A DNA stretch of 64,000 nt from Pseudomonas sp. S09G 359 (GCF_002843605.1 NZ_CP025263.1:2137501-2201500); one strand, 5' to 3'; counted from the stretch's first letter, positions 37,900-47,128 are shown. Translations and numbers: made by a program. The notes: generated from the sequence alone by a model not told the origin.

Positions 37900-38528
37900 A
37901 TGATCGACCTTGCGACCCTGGCGGTGTTTTCAGGTGCGGTGTTACTGCTGTTGTTATCGCCGGGGCCGAATATGGCGTTTGTGATCAGCCATGGCGTGAC
38001 CCATGGCTGGCGAGGCGGGGTGGCGTCGGCCTTGGGTATCGGCGTGGCGGACCTGCTGCTGACGCTGTTGACTGCCACCGGGGTGACAGCATTGGTGGCC
38101 AGTTGGCCGCCGTCTTTTGATTTGATCCGCTATGCGGGGGTGGTCTATCTGTTGTGGCTTGCGTTCAAGACCGTGCAGAAACGCTCTGGCCTGGACACGG
38201 CTGACGTCAGCCGAATACCCCTGGGCCGGGTATTTTGGCAAGCCATGTTGAACAGTTTGCTGAACCCCAAGGCGTTGTTGTTTTTTTGGTATTCCTGCCG
38301 CAATTTGTGCGGCCTGAGGCCGGGGCCATAGCCACGCAACTGATGGTGCTAGGCGCGGTGCTGACGTTGATTGCAGGGCTGTTCCACATGCTGTTGGGAG
38401 TTTTTGGTGGTGCGCTGAGCCGATTCTTTGCGACGCGCTCACAAGGTGCCTTGCTACAAAAATGGGGCCTGGCGACGGTGTTGACCTTGCTGGCCGTGCG
38501 CTTGGCGTTGATGTCGCGCCCCACCTGA
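37900..38528 (+). pseudogene. LysE-family amino-acid exporter, frameshifted at a poly-T run
   Basis: From ATG 37900 (MIDLATLAVFSGAVLLLLLSPGPNM, the RhtB/LysE start) the frame is good until LNPKALLFF. Then the T7 run at 38281-38287 throws it out of frame, and the next frame continues with VFLPQFVRPEAG to the stop at 38528. Eight T's would restore a single gene of 209 codons (630 nt with stop), exactly the usual LysE/RhtB size. So this is a one-base deletion in a homopolymer. It could be a real mutation, phase-variable slippage, or a sequencing error. Other residues look undecayed, which favours a recent event or an error. Confidence 0.85.
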
Positions 38529-38540
38529 TTGCTTTTTTGT

Positions 38541-39010
38541 GGCGAGCGCATTTCTGTAGCAAGCCCGCTTGTTGTGGCGAGCGGGCTTGCCCGCGTTGGG
38601 CTGCGTAGCAGCCCCCATCAGATTCACCGCGTTCCTTCAGGAATTACGCGGCGTCAGGTTTTAGGGCCGCTGCGCGCCCCAACGCGGGCAAGCCCGCTCG
38701 CCACAGGTATTCACCGCGGGCCTTAGCGACTCCAGCGTGCGCTTGACGGAGATGCTGCGCCCCAACTGATTGCCTGTGTGGCAAGCCCGCTCGCCACAGG
38801 CCCGTGATCTCGCCGCGGGCTTTAGCGACTCCAGCGTGCGCTTGGCGGCGATGCCGCGCCCCAATTGATTGCTTGTTGTGGCGAGCGGGCTTGCCCGCGT
38901 TGGGCTGCGTAGCAGCCCCATCAGATTCACCGTGTTCCTTCAGGAATTACGCGGGGTCCGGTTTTGGGGCCGCTGCGCGCCCCAACGCGGGCAAGCCCGC
39001 TCATCACACA
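38541..39010. repeat. Cluster of REP palindromes with duplicated gene-end fragments
   Basis: Five GTGGCGAGCGGGCTTGCCCGC-type REPs in both orientations lie near 38572, 38681 (inverted), 38779 (inverted), 38874 and 38981 (inverted). The unit 38572-38702 is repeated almost exactly at 38873-39002. Two spacers, near 38729 and 38824, read like the 3' end of the isonitrile hydratase gene (GCGACTCCAGCGTGCGCTT) joined to the 3' end of lysE (GCGCCCCAA-TGATTGC). No intact gene lies here; short ORFs arise from the REPs. Confidence 0.85.
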
Positions 39011-39039
39011 AGCTTGTTCGCCACGGGTATTGCGGTGTG

Positions 39040-39720
39040 TCAGCCCAACCGTGCAGCCGCCCGTGCGGTGATCTCGCCGCGGACTTTACGCGACTCCAAC
39101 GTGCGCTTTTTGGCCTCTTCCAGCACATGCGCAGGCGCCGTCTCTGGGCTGCCGGAGTTGAACGGCGGCGCCGGCGCATATTCGATCTGCAACTGCACCA
39201 GTTGCGCCGCCGCTTCGCTGTACAGCTCGGCCGCCAGGGTCAGCGCGAAGTCGATGCCGGCGGTGATGCCGCCACCGGTGAACAGGTTGCCGTCGCGCAC
39301 CACGCGGTCCTGTACCGGGATGGCGCCGAGCGGGGCGAGCATGTCGTGGTAGGCCCAGTGGGTTGTGGCCTTGCGGCCGCGCAGCAAGCCCGCCGCGCCG
39401 AGTACCAGCGAGCCGGTGCACACTGAGGTCACGTAGCGCGCGGTGTGTGCCTGGGCCTTGAGGAAGTCCAGGGTCTGCACATCTTCCATCAGCGCGCCGA
39501 CGCCGGAACCGCCGGGCACGCAGATCACATCCAGGTTCGGGCAGTCGGCATAGGTGGTGGTCGGGGTGAACACCAGGCCGGTGCTGGAAGTAACGGGCGC
39601 GAGGTCTTTCCACACCAGGTGCAACTTCACGTCCGGCAGCGAACCGAGCACGTCATAGGGGCCGGTCAGGTCCAGTTGCTGGATGCCGGGGAACAACAGA
39701 AAGCCGATCTGCAAGGTCAT
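39040..39720 (-). CDS. inhA: DJ-1/PfpI-family protein, probable isonitrile hydratase
   Basis: 226 aa. Single DJ-1/PfpI (class I glutamine amidotransferase-like) domain: LLFPGIQQLDLTGPYDVLG, DVICVPGG, and the nucleophile elbow VTSVCTGSLVLG with Cys101. This is the number I recall for the essential Cys of Pseudomonas isonitrile hydratase, which hydrates isonitriles to N-substituted formamides. The late THWAYHDML and GGGITAGIDFAL motifs are typical. It is divergent from the GlxA-type regulator gene 90 bp away, which may control it. Other DJ-1 activities cannot be excluded. Confidence 0.8.
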   Translation of the reverse strand: MTLQIGFLLFPGIQQLDLTGPYDVLGSLPDVKLHLVWKDLAPVTSSTGLVFTPTTTYADCPNLDVICVPGGSGVGALMEDVQTLDFLKAQAHTARYVTSVCTGSLVLGAAGLLRGRKATTHWAYHDMLAPLGAIPVQDRVVRDGNLFTGGGITAGIDFALTLAAELYSEAAAQLVQLQIEYAPAPPFNSGSPETAPAHVLEEAKKRTLESRKVRGEITARAAARLG

Positions 39721-39810
39721 GAATGAAACTCCAATAAAGGGGTGGACGGCTTCACTCTAGAGGCCTAGGCTTTGGCGAGTACGCCATTGAACCCACAAAT
39801 CACGCCAATC

Positions 39811-40779
39811 ATGCCCAGACTGATCCACGTGCTTGCTTTCGATAATGCCCAGGTGCTCGACGTGACCGGGCCGTTGCAGGTCTTCGCCTCGGCCAATGAC
39901 CTGGCGCGCCAGCGCGGTTTGCCGCTGCCTTACGCCGTCAACGTGATCGCCGACCAGGCCGAGCCGGTGATGACCTCCGCCGGCCTGGCGCTGGTGGCGC
40001 AGCCGTTGCCCGCCGCCGATGCGCCCTGTGACACCTTGGTCATCGCCGGCGGCTGGGGCGTGTATGGCGCTGCCGAAGACCTGTCGTTGGTGGACTGGGT
40101 GCGCGAAAAAGCCCGGCACTCGCGGCGCATGACCTCGGTGTGCACCGGCGCCTTCCTGCTCGCTGCCAGCGGTTTGCTCGATGGCTGCCGCGTCGCCACC
40201 CACTGGACCCGTTGCGAAGAACTTGCGCACAAGTTTCCCGCGCTGACGGTGGAAGCCAACCCGATCTTTATCCAGCAAGGCTCGGTGTGGACCTCCGCCG
40301 GTGTCACCGCCGGCATCGACCTGTGCCTGGCTCTGGTCGAGGAAGACCTGGGCCGCGCCGTGGCTCTGGAAGTGGCGCGGCACCTGGTGGTGTTCCTCAA
40401 GCGCCCCGGTGGCCAGTCGCAGTTCAGCGTGACCCTGGCCCTGCAAAAGGGCGGCAGCCGCTTCGCCGAATTGCACGCCTGGGTCGCCGAAAACCTCACC
40501 CTCGACCTGAGCATTGCAACCCTGGCCGCCCAGGCGGGCATGAGCGAGCGCAGCTTCGTGCGCCACTACCGCGCCGAAACCGGCCAGACCCCCGCGCGCG
40601 CCGTTGAACTGATCCGCGTGGAAACCGCGCGCCGCCAGTTGGCGGACAGCACGGCATCAATCAAGCGCATCGCCGTGCAGTGCGGTTTCGGCTGTGAAGA
40701 GACCTTGCGCCGCAGCTTTGTGCGCGCCCTGGAAGTTACGCCCCAGGCCTACCGCGAGCGCTTCTGCGAGCCGGTTTAA
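39811..40779 (+). CDS. GlxA-family AraC-type transcriptional regulator
   Basis: 322 aa from ATG 39811; the ORF extends back to a TTG at 39772. N-terminal DJ-1/PfpI-like sensor domain (LAFDNAQVLDVTGPLQVF, TSVCTGAFLLAASGLLDG). The C-terminal AraC domain has two helix-turn-helix units (LSIATLAAQAGMSERSFVRHYRAETGQTPARAVELIRVETARRQL, then IAVQCGFGCEETLRRSF). These proteins activate or repress nearby metabolic genes. Here the divergent isonitrile hydratase gene, which shares the same fold, is the natural candidate target. Confidence 0.88.
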   Translation: MPRLIHVLAFDNAQVLDVTGPLQVFASANDLARQRGLPLPYAVNVIADQAEPVMTSAGLALVAQPLPAADAPCDTLVIAGGWGVYGAAEDLSLVDWVREKARHSRRMTSVCTGAFLLAASGLLDGCRVATHWTRCEELAHKFPALTVEANPIFIQQGSVWTSAGVTAGIDLCLALVEEDLGRAVALEVARHLVVFLKRPGGQSQFSVTLALQKGGSRFAELHAWVAENLTLDLSIATLAAQAGMSERSFVRHYRAETGQTPARAVELIRVETARRQLADSTASIKRIAVQCGFGCEETLRRSFVRALEVTPQAYRERFCEPV

Positions 40780-40810
40780 ACGAAAACGTACACAGTTGAA
40801 CCAAGGTGCT

Positions 40811-43096
40811 ATGTTGCCTGACTACCTGCCGCAGTCAGCTCTCAGTACTGCGCCGCTACTCCCTCCGCCCCCCGGCGTGACATTGCCCATGAAACCATTG
40901 ACTGCCACCGGCGCCGACCTCAGGGACGACTGCGCCAGCGAGCCTATTCATATTCCTGGCGCGATCCAGCCCCATGGCGTGTTGTTGACCCTCAGCGAGC
41001 CGACACTGGTGGTGCTGCAGGCCAGCGCCAACATCAATACCGAACTGGGCCTGGGCACCGCGTCGGTGACCGGCCAGGCGCTGGGCAGCTTGATTGGCGA
41101 AGCGGCGCTGGCCCAGGTGCGGCTGGCCCTTGCGGACCTGGATGCGGATGAGGACGAGCAGCATCAAGTCACCCTAAAAGGTGCGCTGTACGACGCCTTG
41201 CTGCACCGCCACCAAGGGCTGTTGTTTCTGGAGCTGGAGCGCGCCGTGATACCCCAGCATGCGGCAGCCCTGCACGTCGCCCGCACCTTGCGCCGCCTGC
41301 AATCAGCGAAGACCCTCGATGGGCTGTACCAGATCTGTGTCACTGAAATCCGTGCATTGACCGGCTATGACCGGGTCACCCTGTACCGTTTCGAACAGGA
41401 AGGGCACGGCAAGGTGATCGGCGAATCCCTGAGCGACGGCATGCAGCCTTACCTGGGCTTGTGTTTCCCGGCGTCGGACATCCCGCCCCAGGCCCGCGAA
41501 CTCTACCGGCTGAACTGGATCCGTGTGATTCCCGACGCTGTCTATACGCCGGTGCCGATCCTGCCGGCCCTGCGCCCGGATACCGGCCAGGCTCTGGACC
41601 TCAGCTTCGCGGTGCTGCGCAGTGTCTCGCCGGTGCACTGCCATTACTTGAAAAACATGGGCGTGCGCTCCTCGATGAGCATCTCCTTGATCAAGGATGA
41701 CCAGCTCTGGGGCCTGATCACCTGTGGCCACCGCGAGCCTTTGCGCGTGCCCCATGAGTTACGCACGGCCTGCACCAGCGTCGGCCAGTTCCTGTCGATG
41801 CAGATCACCTTGCTTCAGGAGCAGGAGGCGCGGCGTCAGCAGTTGGAAAAGACCGTCATGATCGAGGCGTTGGCCAGCGCCATGGCGTTGGACACCTGCG
41901 ATGTGATGGAGAGCTTGCGCCCGCACGCCCAGACGTTACTGGACCTGACGGCGGCAAGCGGGCTGGCGATTCTGGTGGAAGAGCGTTTGCATCGCTTTGG
42001 CGTGTGCCCCGGCGAAGATGAAATTCGCGCCCTCTACCCCTGGATCCGGCAACAGGAAAAAGGTGTGGTTGCCAGTCACCAACTGGGCGCGGACTTTGCG
42101 CCGGCCGCTGCCTATGAAGGCATCGCCAGTGGCCTGTTGGCATTTCGCCTGCCTAAGCCGGTGGACAACGCGGTGATGTGGTTCCGTCCCGAGGTGAAGA
42201 CGACGGTGCATTGGAGCGGTGAGCCGATAAAATCCCGCGAAGCCGGCACCGCTTCACTGAGCCCGCGCCAGTCGTTTGAATTGTGGAAGCAGCAAGTCGA
42301 CGGCAAGGCGCAGCAGTGGTCGACCTCGGAAATACTCGCGGTGGAGAGCCTGCGCCGTAACGCCCTCGAGCATGACCTGGCGCGCCAGGTGCAGCGCGAG
42401 CATGCCGCCGTGCGCGCACGGGATGAGCTGGTGGCGGTGGTGTCCCATGACCTGCGCAGCCCGTTGACCATCCTGCTGATGCAATGCGGCATGATGCGCA
42501 AGTTGGTGCCCGCCGAAGAAACCCAGGCCAACCGGCGCCTGACCACGGCGATTGAAACCATGCAGACCGCCACGTCGCGCATGAATACGTTGCTCGAAGA
42601 CCTGATCGATATTTCGCGCATCGAGGCCGGGCACTATCGGGTGGCCCTGCAACCGCTGGAGGTAGACGCGACCCTCGACCAACTCGGCTTGATGTGGCAC
42701 CCGCTGGCGGCGGCCAAGGGCATCAATCTGACGTGGCGCGCGCAGCCGCAGTTGCGTATCCAGGCCGACCCGGAGCGGTTGTTCCAGGTGTTTTCCAACC
42801 TGCTCGGCAATGCCCTCAAGTTCACCGGCCTGGGGGGCGCCATCGAAGTGATCGCTCAAGCGGCAGACGACGAAGTACTGTTTCGCGTCTGCGACAATGG
42901 CGTGGGCATCGGTGCGGCGCAACTGCCCTACATCTTCGAGCGCTACTGGACCTCCCGCGAGGGCAACCCCAACGGCAGCGGCCTGGGTTTGTATATTTCC
43001 CACGGCATCATCCAGGCCCACGGCGGCACGCTCTGGGCCGAAAGCGTGGCGGGGCAGGGCAGTGTGTTCAGCTTCAGGCTTGCGGCCGCGGTTTAG
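40811..43096 (+). CDS. bphP: Bacteriophytochrome sensor histidine kinase
   Basis: 761 aa from ATG 40811 (AAGG upstream); ATG 40889 gives 735 aa. PAS domain with the biliverdin-binding Cys (Cys41, in DDCASEPIHIPGAIQPHG). GAF domain with the chromophore motif PASDIPPQARELY and HCHYLKNMGVRSSMSISL. PHY domain with the tongue motifs WFRPEV...VHWSGEP and SPRQSFELW. Then the HisKA phospho-acceptor VVSHDLRSPLTIL and the HATPase with DNGVGIGA and GSGLGLYIS. It senses red/far-red light and autophosphorylates. No heme oxygenase gene (bphO) is adjacent, so biliverdin must come from elsewhere. Its stop overlaps the convergent hydrolase stop by 3-4 nt. Confidence 0.92.
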   Translation: MLPDYLPQSALSTAPLLPPPPGVTLPMKPLTATGADLRDDCASEPIHIPGAIQPHGVLLTLSEPTLVVLQASANINTELGLGTASVTGQALGSLIGEAALAQVRLALADLDADEDEQHQVTLKGALYDALLHRHQGLLFLELERAVIPQHAAALHVARTLRRLQSAKTLDGLYQICVTEIRALTGYDRVTLYRFEQEGHGKVIGESLSDGMQPYLGLCFPASDIPPQARELYRLNWIRVIPDAVYTPVPILPALRPDTGQALDLSFAVLRSVSPVHCHYLKNMGVRSSMSISLIKDDQLWGLITCGHREPLRVPHELRTACTSVGQFLSMQITLLQEQEARRQQLEKTVMIEALASAMALDTCDVMESLRPHAQTLLDLTAASGLAILVEERLHRFGVCPGEDEIRALYPWIRQQEKGVVASHQLGADFAPAAAYEGIASGLLAFRLPKPVDNAVMWFRPEVKTTVHWSGEPIKSREAGTASLSPRQSFELWKQQVDGKAQQWSTSEILAVESLRRNALEHDLARQVQREHAAVRARDELVAVVSHDLRSPLTILLMQCGMMRKLVPAEETQANRRLTTAIETMQTATSRMNTLLEDLIDISRIEAGHYRVALQPLEVDATLDQLGLMWHPLAAAKGINLTWRAQPQLRIQADPERLFQVFSNLLGNALKFTGLGGAIEVIAQAADDEVLFRVCDNGVGIGAAQLPYIFERYWTSREGNPNGSGLGLYISHGIIQAHGGTLWAESVAGQGSVFSFRLAAAV

Positions 43097-43989
43097 GGCC
43101 GTTCGAGCAGCTCACAGATTGCCGCCAGGGTAGCTTGCGGCGCCTCCTGGGGAATATTGTGGCCCACGCCGGGCAACACCTGGCGCCGGTAAACGCCGCT
43201 GAAGTGTTCCACATCGTCATCCTCTTGCGGTGGCGGGCCCACGCCGTCATCGGCGCCACACAGCGAAATGCTCGGCACCGAAATCGGCGGTTGCCGCGCT
43301 AGGGCCTGCTCGATGGCTTCCAGCGTCGGGTCGCCGGGGGCATACATGAAGCGGTGGCGATAGGAGTGAATCACCACTTCGACAAAATCCGGGTTATCGA
43401 ACGACGGCGCGGTCTGCCCATACAGGCGCGGCCCCTCGGTCCAGGTGGGCGACCACAGTGACCAGAGCAATTCACACAGCTCGCGGCGGTTGGCGGTCAG
43501 TCCGTCCACGCCGCGCTGGGTGTGGAAGTAGAACTGATACCACAGCCGATGCTCGGTTTCCGGCGCGCGTGGCTTGAGGGATTTTGCGATGTTCTGGATG
43601 TTGTAGCCATCGCCGGTCACCAGGCCGCGCACTCGCTCGGGCCACAATGCCGCGACAATGCACGCGGCGCGGCCGCCCCAGTCATAGCCGGCAAGCGTGG
43701 CCTGGGGGATCGCCAACGCGTCCATGAAATCCAGCAAATCCTTGGCCAGCGCCGCCTGTTGGCCGGAACGCATGACCTGCTCGTTGATGAACCGCGTCGG
43801 GCCGTAGCCGCGCAGGTAGGGGACCAGAACCCGGTAGCCGCGTTCGGCCAACTGCGGGGCGATTTCGTCGTAGCTGCGTGGGTCGTAGGGGAAGCCGTGC
43901 AGCAGGATGACCGGTTCGCCGTGGGTGGGGCCGTGGGTTTCGTAGGCAATGTTGAGCATGGGGGTGGGGGTGTAGAGCAGGGTGGTCAT
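43093..43989 (-). CDS. Alpha/beta-hydrolase of the epoxide hydrolase/dehalogenase type
   Basis: 298 aa. Alpha/beta-hydrolase fold with the oxyanion-hole motif HGFPYDPRSYDEIAP, a second HG-like strand (YLRGYGPT, usual in this subfamily), and nucleophile elbow AGYDWGGRAAC. Its nucleophile is Asp, as in epoxide hydrolases and haloalkane dehalogenases rather than esterases. The late VGHNIPQEAP carries the catalytic His. A cap domain lies between about 150 and 220 (lid Tyr-rich segment LWYQFYFHTQRG). Substrate unknown. It is monocistronic and convergent with bphP. Confidence 0.83.
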   Translation of the reverse strand: MTTLLYTPTPMLNIAYETHGPTHGEPVILLHGFPYDPRSYDEIAPQLAERGYRVLVPYLRGYGPTRFINEQVMRSGQQAALAKDLLDFMDALAIPQATLAGYDWGGRAACIVAALWPERVRGLVTGDGYNIQNIAKSLKPRAPETEHRLWYQFYFHTQRGVDGLTANRRELCELLWSLWSPTWTEGPRLYGQTAPSFDNPDFVEVVIHSYRHRFMYAPGDPTLEAIEQALARQPPISVPSISLCGADDGVGPPPQEDDDVEHFSGVYRRQVLPGVGHNIPQEAPQATLAAICELLERP

Positions 43990-44092
43990 GGTGGGGTCCT
44001 GTCTAGGGGGCTGCTGGAACTCTAGCTGAAACGGATGACGGGCCTTGGGTGTATTGAAGGCAGTGGGCTTACATGTCTAGGGGGGGAATGCG

Positions 44093-44476
44093 ATCCAAAT
44101 GTGGGAGGGGGGTGATGCTTGTAGCGGTTTGTCGGTGTACATATCCGTTATTTAGGTAACGGCGGCTTATGGTTCCGCTCTTACAGCGGGTCACTTTTGG
44201 CAAACGCCCCAAAAGTAACCAAAAGGTCTTCGCCCCAACACTCGGCACCTCGCTTAGGCTCGGTGTGCCCGCACGCAGGCTTGAATCCGTGGGCCGCCGC
44301 GATGGGCCATCCTTGGCCCAGCGCGGCTAACCCGGCGTCCTGCCGGGTTACCCACGGATTCAAGCCTGCGTGCGGCCAGCGTGTTTGACGGGGCGCCTAA
44401 AATCAAAAGCAAGAGCGCGGCGGCCTTAGAGCCGACCGGTTTTGTGCGTGTCGCACCGCCCCTCCCACATTTGGAT
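44093..44476 (+). repeat. Structured intergenic repeat, copy C, with 18-bp perfect terminal inverted repeats
   Basis: The ends are ATCCAAATGTGGGAGGGG (44093-44110) and its exact reverse complement at 44459-44476, so the element is 384 bp and MITE/REPIN-like. Inside it has the same module as copies A and B. A three-way junction lies at 44271-44373: a perfect 23-bp outer stem (GCACGCAGG...GTGGG / CCCAC...CCTGCGTGC) around the TGGGCCA/TGGCCCA and TAACCCGGC/GCCGGGTTA hairpins. No transposase or other gene is inside. It fills most of the gap between the hydrolase and GH15 genes. Confidence 0.9.
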
Positions 44477-44508
44477 CTCCATGCATCAGGTGAGCCGCAG
44501 CTGGCTTT

Positions 44509-46335
44509 TCAGGGCTGCCAGGTAGTCTTTTCTCCGCTGAGTTTGCGGTCCAGGAATGTCGCCGCGCTGATCAGCGCCAAGTGGCTCAACGCCTGTGGCG
44601 TGTTGCCCAGGTGGCGGGCCTGGCTGTCGAATTCTTCGGCGTAGAGGCCCAGCGGGTTGGCGTAGCGCAGCAGTTGTTCGAATTCGAGGTGGGCCTTTTC
44701 CACTTGTCCGGCGCGGGCCAGGCATTCGACGTACCAGAATGAGCACGCCGCGAACGCGCCTTCGGTGCCTTGCAGGCCGTCAATCGGGTTGTCGTCGTTG
44801 CGGTAGCGGTAGACCATGCCGTCGCGCACCAGGCTTTTCTGGATGGCTTCCAGGGTCGACAGCCAGCGCGGGTCGGTGGCGGCGACGAAGCGCACCAGGG
44901 GCATCAGCAACATCGAGCCGTCGAGGGCGGTGCTGCCGATATGTTGCACAAAATGCCCGCGTTCTTCGTTCCAGAAGTTGCTCCAGATGTCGGCGTAGAT
45001 CGCCTGGCGCGTCTGGTCCCAGCGTGCAAACGGCGCCGGCAGTGAGCGCTTGTACGCCAGGCGGATGGCGCGGTCCAGGGCCACCCAGCACATCAGCCGC
45101 GAATGCAGGAAGTGATGCTGCTCGCCGCGCATTTCCCAGATACCCACGTCCTTCTGGTTCCAGACTTCGCAGACCTGGTCGGCGACTTCCACCGTGTGTT
45201 TCCAGCCTTCGTGGGAGATGGCCTCGCCGTATTTGTTGACCAGGTACACCGCGTCCATCAGTTCGCCGTAGATATCCAGCTGGATCTGGTCCACCGCCTC
45301 ATTGCCGATGCGCACTGGTGTGGCGCCGCCATGGCCGCTGAGGTGGTCCAGGGTGGTCTCGGGCAGCTCCTGGCGCCCGTCGATGCCGTACAGGATGTTG
45401 ATCTTGGTCGGCTGGCCGCAGCAGTCACTGACTCGGCCTTTGAGCCAGCGCATATAGGCGTTGGCCTCGTCGATAAAACCCAGGCGCATAAAGGCGTAGA
45501 CGGTAAACGAAGCGTCGCGGACCCAGGTGTAGCGGTAGTCCCAGTTGCGCTCGCCGCCGGGAGTTTCCGGTAGGCCGAAGGTTGCGGCGGCGATGATTGC
45601 GCCATGTTTGCGCGAGGTCAGCAGCTTGAGGGCCAGGGCCGAGCGGTTGACCATTTCACGCCAGCGCCCGCGATAGTTCGATTGCGCGATCCAGCCGCGC
45701 CAGTACTTCAAGGTGTGTGCCAGCGCCAGGTCGGTACAGCCGTTGTCCACCCGTTCATCCTCGAGGCCGCCCAGCACAAACTCGGCATCTTCCTCCTGGC
45801 CCAGCACAAAGCTGGCGACGGCGGCGGCGTCCTTGATCTGCAGCGGGTGGCTGCTGGACAGACGCAGGCCGGGCTGGCCGTCTGCGTTGAAGCACACGGT
45901 GCCGTTATCCAGGGTCGCAACGGTGGGTATGCGTGCATAGTCGTGGCGCACAGCGCAGCGCAGGTGAATGCTGGCCTTGCCGCTGACCACGCGCACTCGG
46001 CGGATCAGCAGGGGCAGGTCATCGGGTTCTTCGCTGATGGCCAGCAGGTCGGTGATTTCCACCACGGCCTCATCGCTGAGCCAGCGGGTTTGCAGCACAT
46101 TGGTGTCGGGCAGGTAGATCTGTTCGCGTCGGGCGTTGGGCAGGTCCGGGGTGAGTTGAAACGTCCCGGCCTCGGGGGAGTCGAGCAGCGCGCAGAAGAT
46201 CGAGGGGCTGTCGAATTCCGGCCAGCAGTAAAAGTCGATGCTGCCTTTGTCATTCACCAGGGCGGCGCTGCGCATGTCGCCAATGATGCCGTGGGCATCG
46301 ATGGCGCTTTGTGGCTCGTTGTTCAAATCAACCAT
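44509..46335 (-). CDS. Glycoside hydrolase family 15 protein (glucoamylase/trehalase-like)
   Basis: 608 aa from ATG 46335, which overlaps the SDR stop by 8 nt; a GTG two codons earlier is possible. N-terminal beta-sandwich (IGDMRSAALVNDKGSIDFYCWPEFDSPSIF). (alpha/alpha)6 barrel with the GH15 signature RNWDYRYTWVRDASFTVYAF, then NEAVDQIQLDIYGELMDAVYL and the late TEGAFAACSFWYVECLARAG with its catalytic-type Glu. No signal peptide, so it is cytoplasmic. Substrates in this group include trehalose and alpha-glucans. It forms an operon with the SDR. Confidence 0.9.
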   Translation of the reverse strand: MVDLNNEPQSAIDAHGIIGDMRSAALVNDKGSIDFYCWPEFDSPSIFCALLDSPEAGTFQLTPDLPNARREQIYLPDTNVLQTRWLSDEAVVEITDLLAISEEPDDLPLLIRRVRVVSGKASIHLRCAVRHDYARIPTVATLDNGTVCFNADGQPGLRLSSSHPLQIKDAAAVASFVLGQEEDAEFVLGGLEDERVDNGCTDLALAHTLKYWRGWIAQSNYRGRWREMVNRSALALKLLTSRKHGAIIAAATFGLPETPGGERNWDYRYTWVRDASFTVYAFMRLGFIDEANAYMRWLKGRVSDCCGQPTKINILYGIDGRQELPETTLDHLSGHGGATPVRIGNEAVDQIQLDIYGELMDAVYLVNKYGEAISHEGWKHTVEVADQVCEVWNQKDVGIWEMRGEQHHFLHSRLMCWVALDRAIRLAYKRSLPAPFARWDQTRQAIYADIWSNFWNEERGHFVQHIGSTALDGSMLLMPLVRFVAATDPRWLSTLEAIQKSLVRDGMVYRYRNDDNPIDGLQGTEGAFAACSFWYVECLARAGQVEKAHLEFEQLLRYANPLGLYAEEFDSQARHLGNTPQALSHLALISAATFLDRKLSGEKTTWQP

Positions 46336-47128
46336 TGTCACGAAACTCCGGGTAAAGGCTCATGCCGCCATCAATAAACAAGGTGCTGCCCACCACATAG
46401 TCGGAGGCATCACTGGCCAGCCACACCACGGCGTTGGCCACGTCTTGCACATCGCCGACACGGCCGTAGGGAATCAACTTCAGCAGTGCCTGTTCGGCTG
46501 CGCCCTCGGTGGCTGCGCGATTGATCGCAGTACGAATCGCCCCGGGTGCAATGCCATTGATGCGGATGCGCTGCTCGCTGACTTCCTGGGCCAGGGTGCG
46601 CATCAGCATCTCCACGCCGCCCTTGGACGCCGCGTAGTTCACATGCCCGGCCCAGGGGATCAGTTGGTGCACCGAGCTCATGTGAATGATTTTGCCGGCG
46701 GCCCGTGACACCCCTTCACGCAGCCCCTGGCGTTGGAAAATACGCACCGCCGCCCGGGCGCAGAGGAATTGGCCGGTGAGGTTGACGCCGATCACGCTAT
46801 TCCAGTCGTCGAGGGTCATGTCGACCAGCGCGGCGTCCTTCTGCATACCGGAGTTGGCCACCAGGATGTCCAGGTGGCCGAAGGCATCGAGGGTCTGCGC
46901 AAACAGGCGTTCTACGTCGGCTTCTTTAGAGACGTCGGCAGCGATGGCAATCGCCCGGCCGCCCTCGGCATTGATCTGCTCGGCCAGGGCTTCGGCCGGC
47001 GCGGCCTGGCGGTTGTAATTCAGCACCACGGCAGCGCCCGCCTGCGCCAGGGCCTTGGCTGCACCGGCACCGATTCCGGAACTGGCGCCCGTCACCAGGG
47101 CCACTTGTTGCTCCAACGAAATTCGCAT
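46328..47128 (-). CDS. Short-chain dehydrogenase, glucose 1-dehydrogenase-like
   Basis: 266 aa classical SDR. NAD(P)-binding TGASSGIG near residue 14, the NSG motif (normally NNAG), catalytic Ser in IHMSSVHQ and YAASK (Tyr/Lys). It ends with the usual STLFIDGGMSLYPEFRDNG, and this C-terminal DGGM-LYP-F is typical of glucose 1-dehydrogenases. It would oxidise glucose released by the neighbouring GH15 enzyme to gluconolactone, a sensible pairing but an inference. The last bases overlap the GH15 start. Confidence 0.85.
   Translation of the reverse strand: MRISLEQQVALVTGASSGIGAGAAKALAQAGAAVVLNYNRQAAPAEALAEQINAEGGRAIAIAADVSKEADVERLFAQTLDAFGHLDILVANSGMQKDAALVDMTLDDWNSVIGVNLTGQFLCARAAVRIFQRQGLREGVSRAAGKIIHMSSVHQLIPWAGHVNYAASKGGVEMLMRTLAQEVSEQRIRINGIAPGAIRTAINRAATEGAAEQALLKLIPYGRVGDVQDVANAVVWLASDASDYVVGSTLFIDGGMSLYPEFRDNG

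Noticed and set aside
38661..38930. 89-codon minus-strand ORF in the REP cluster
   Set aside because: It is made of translated REPs and decayed copies of the isonitrile hydratase C-terminus (KRTLESL twice), not an independent gene.
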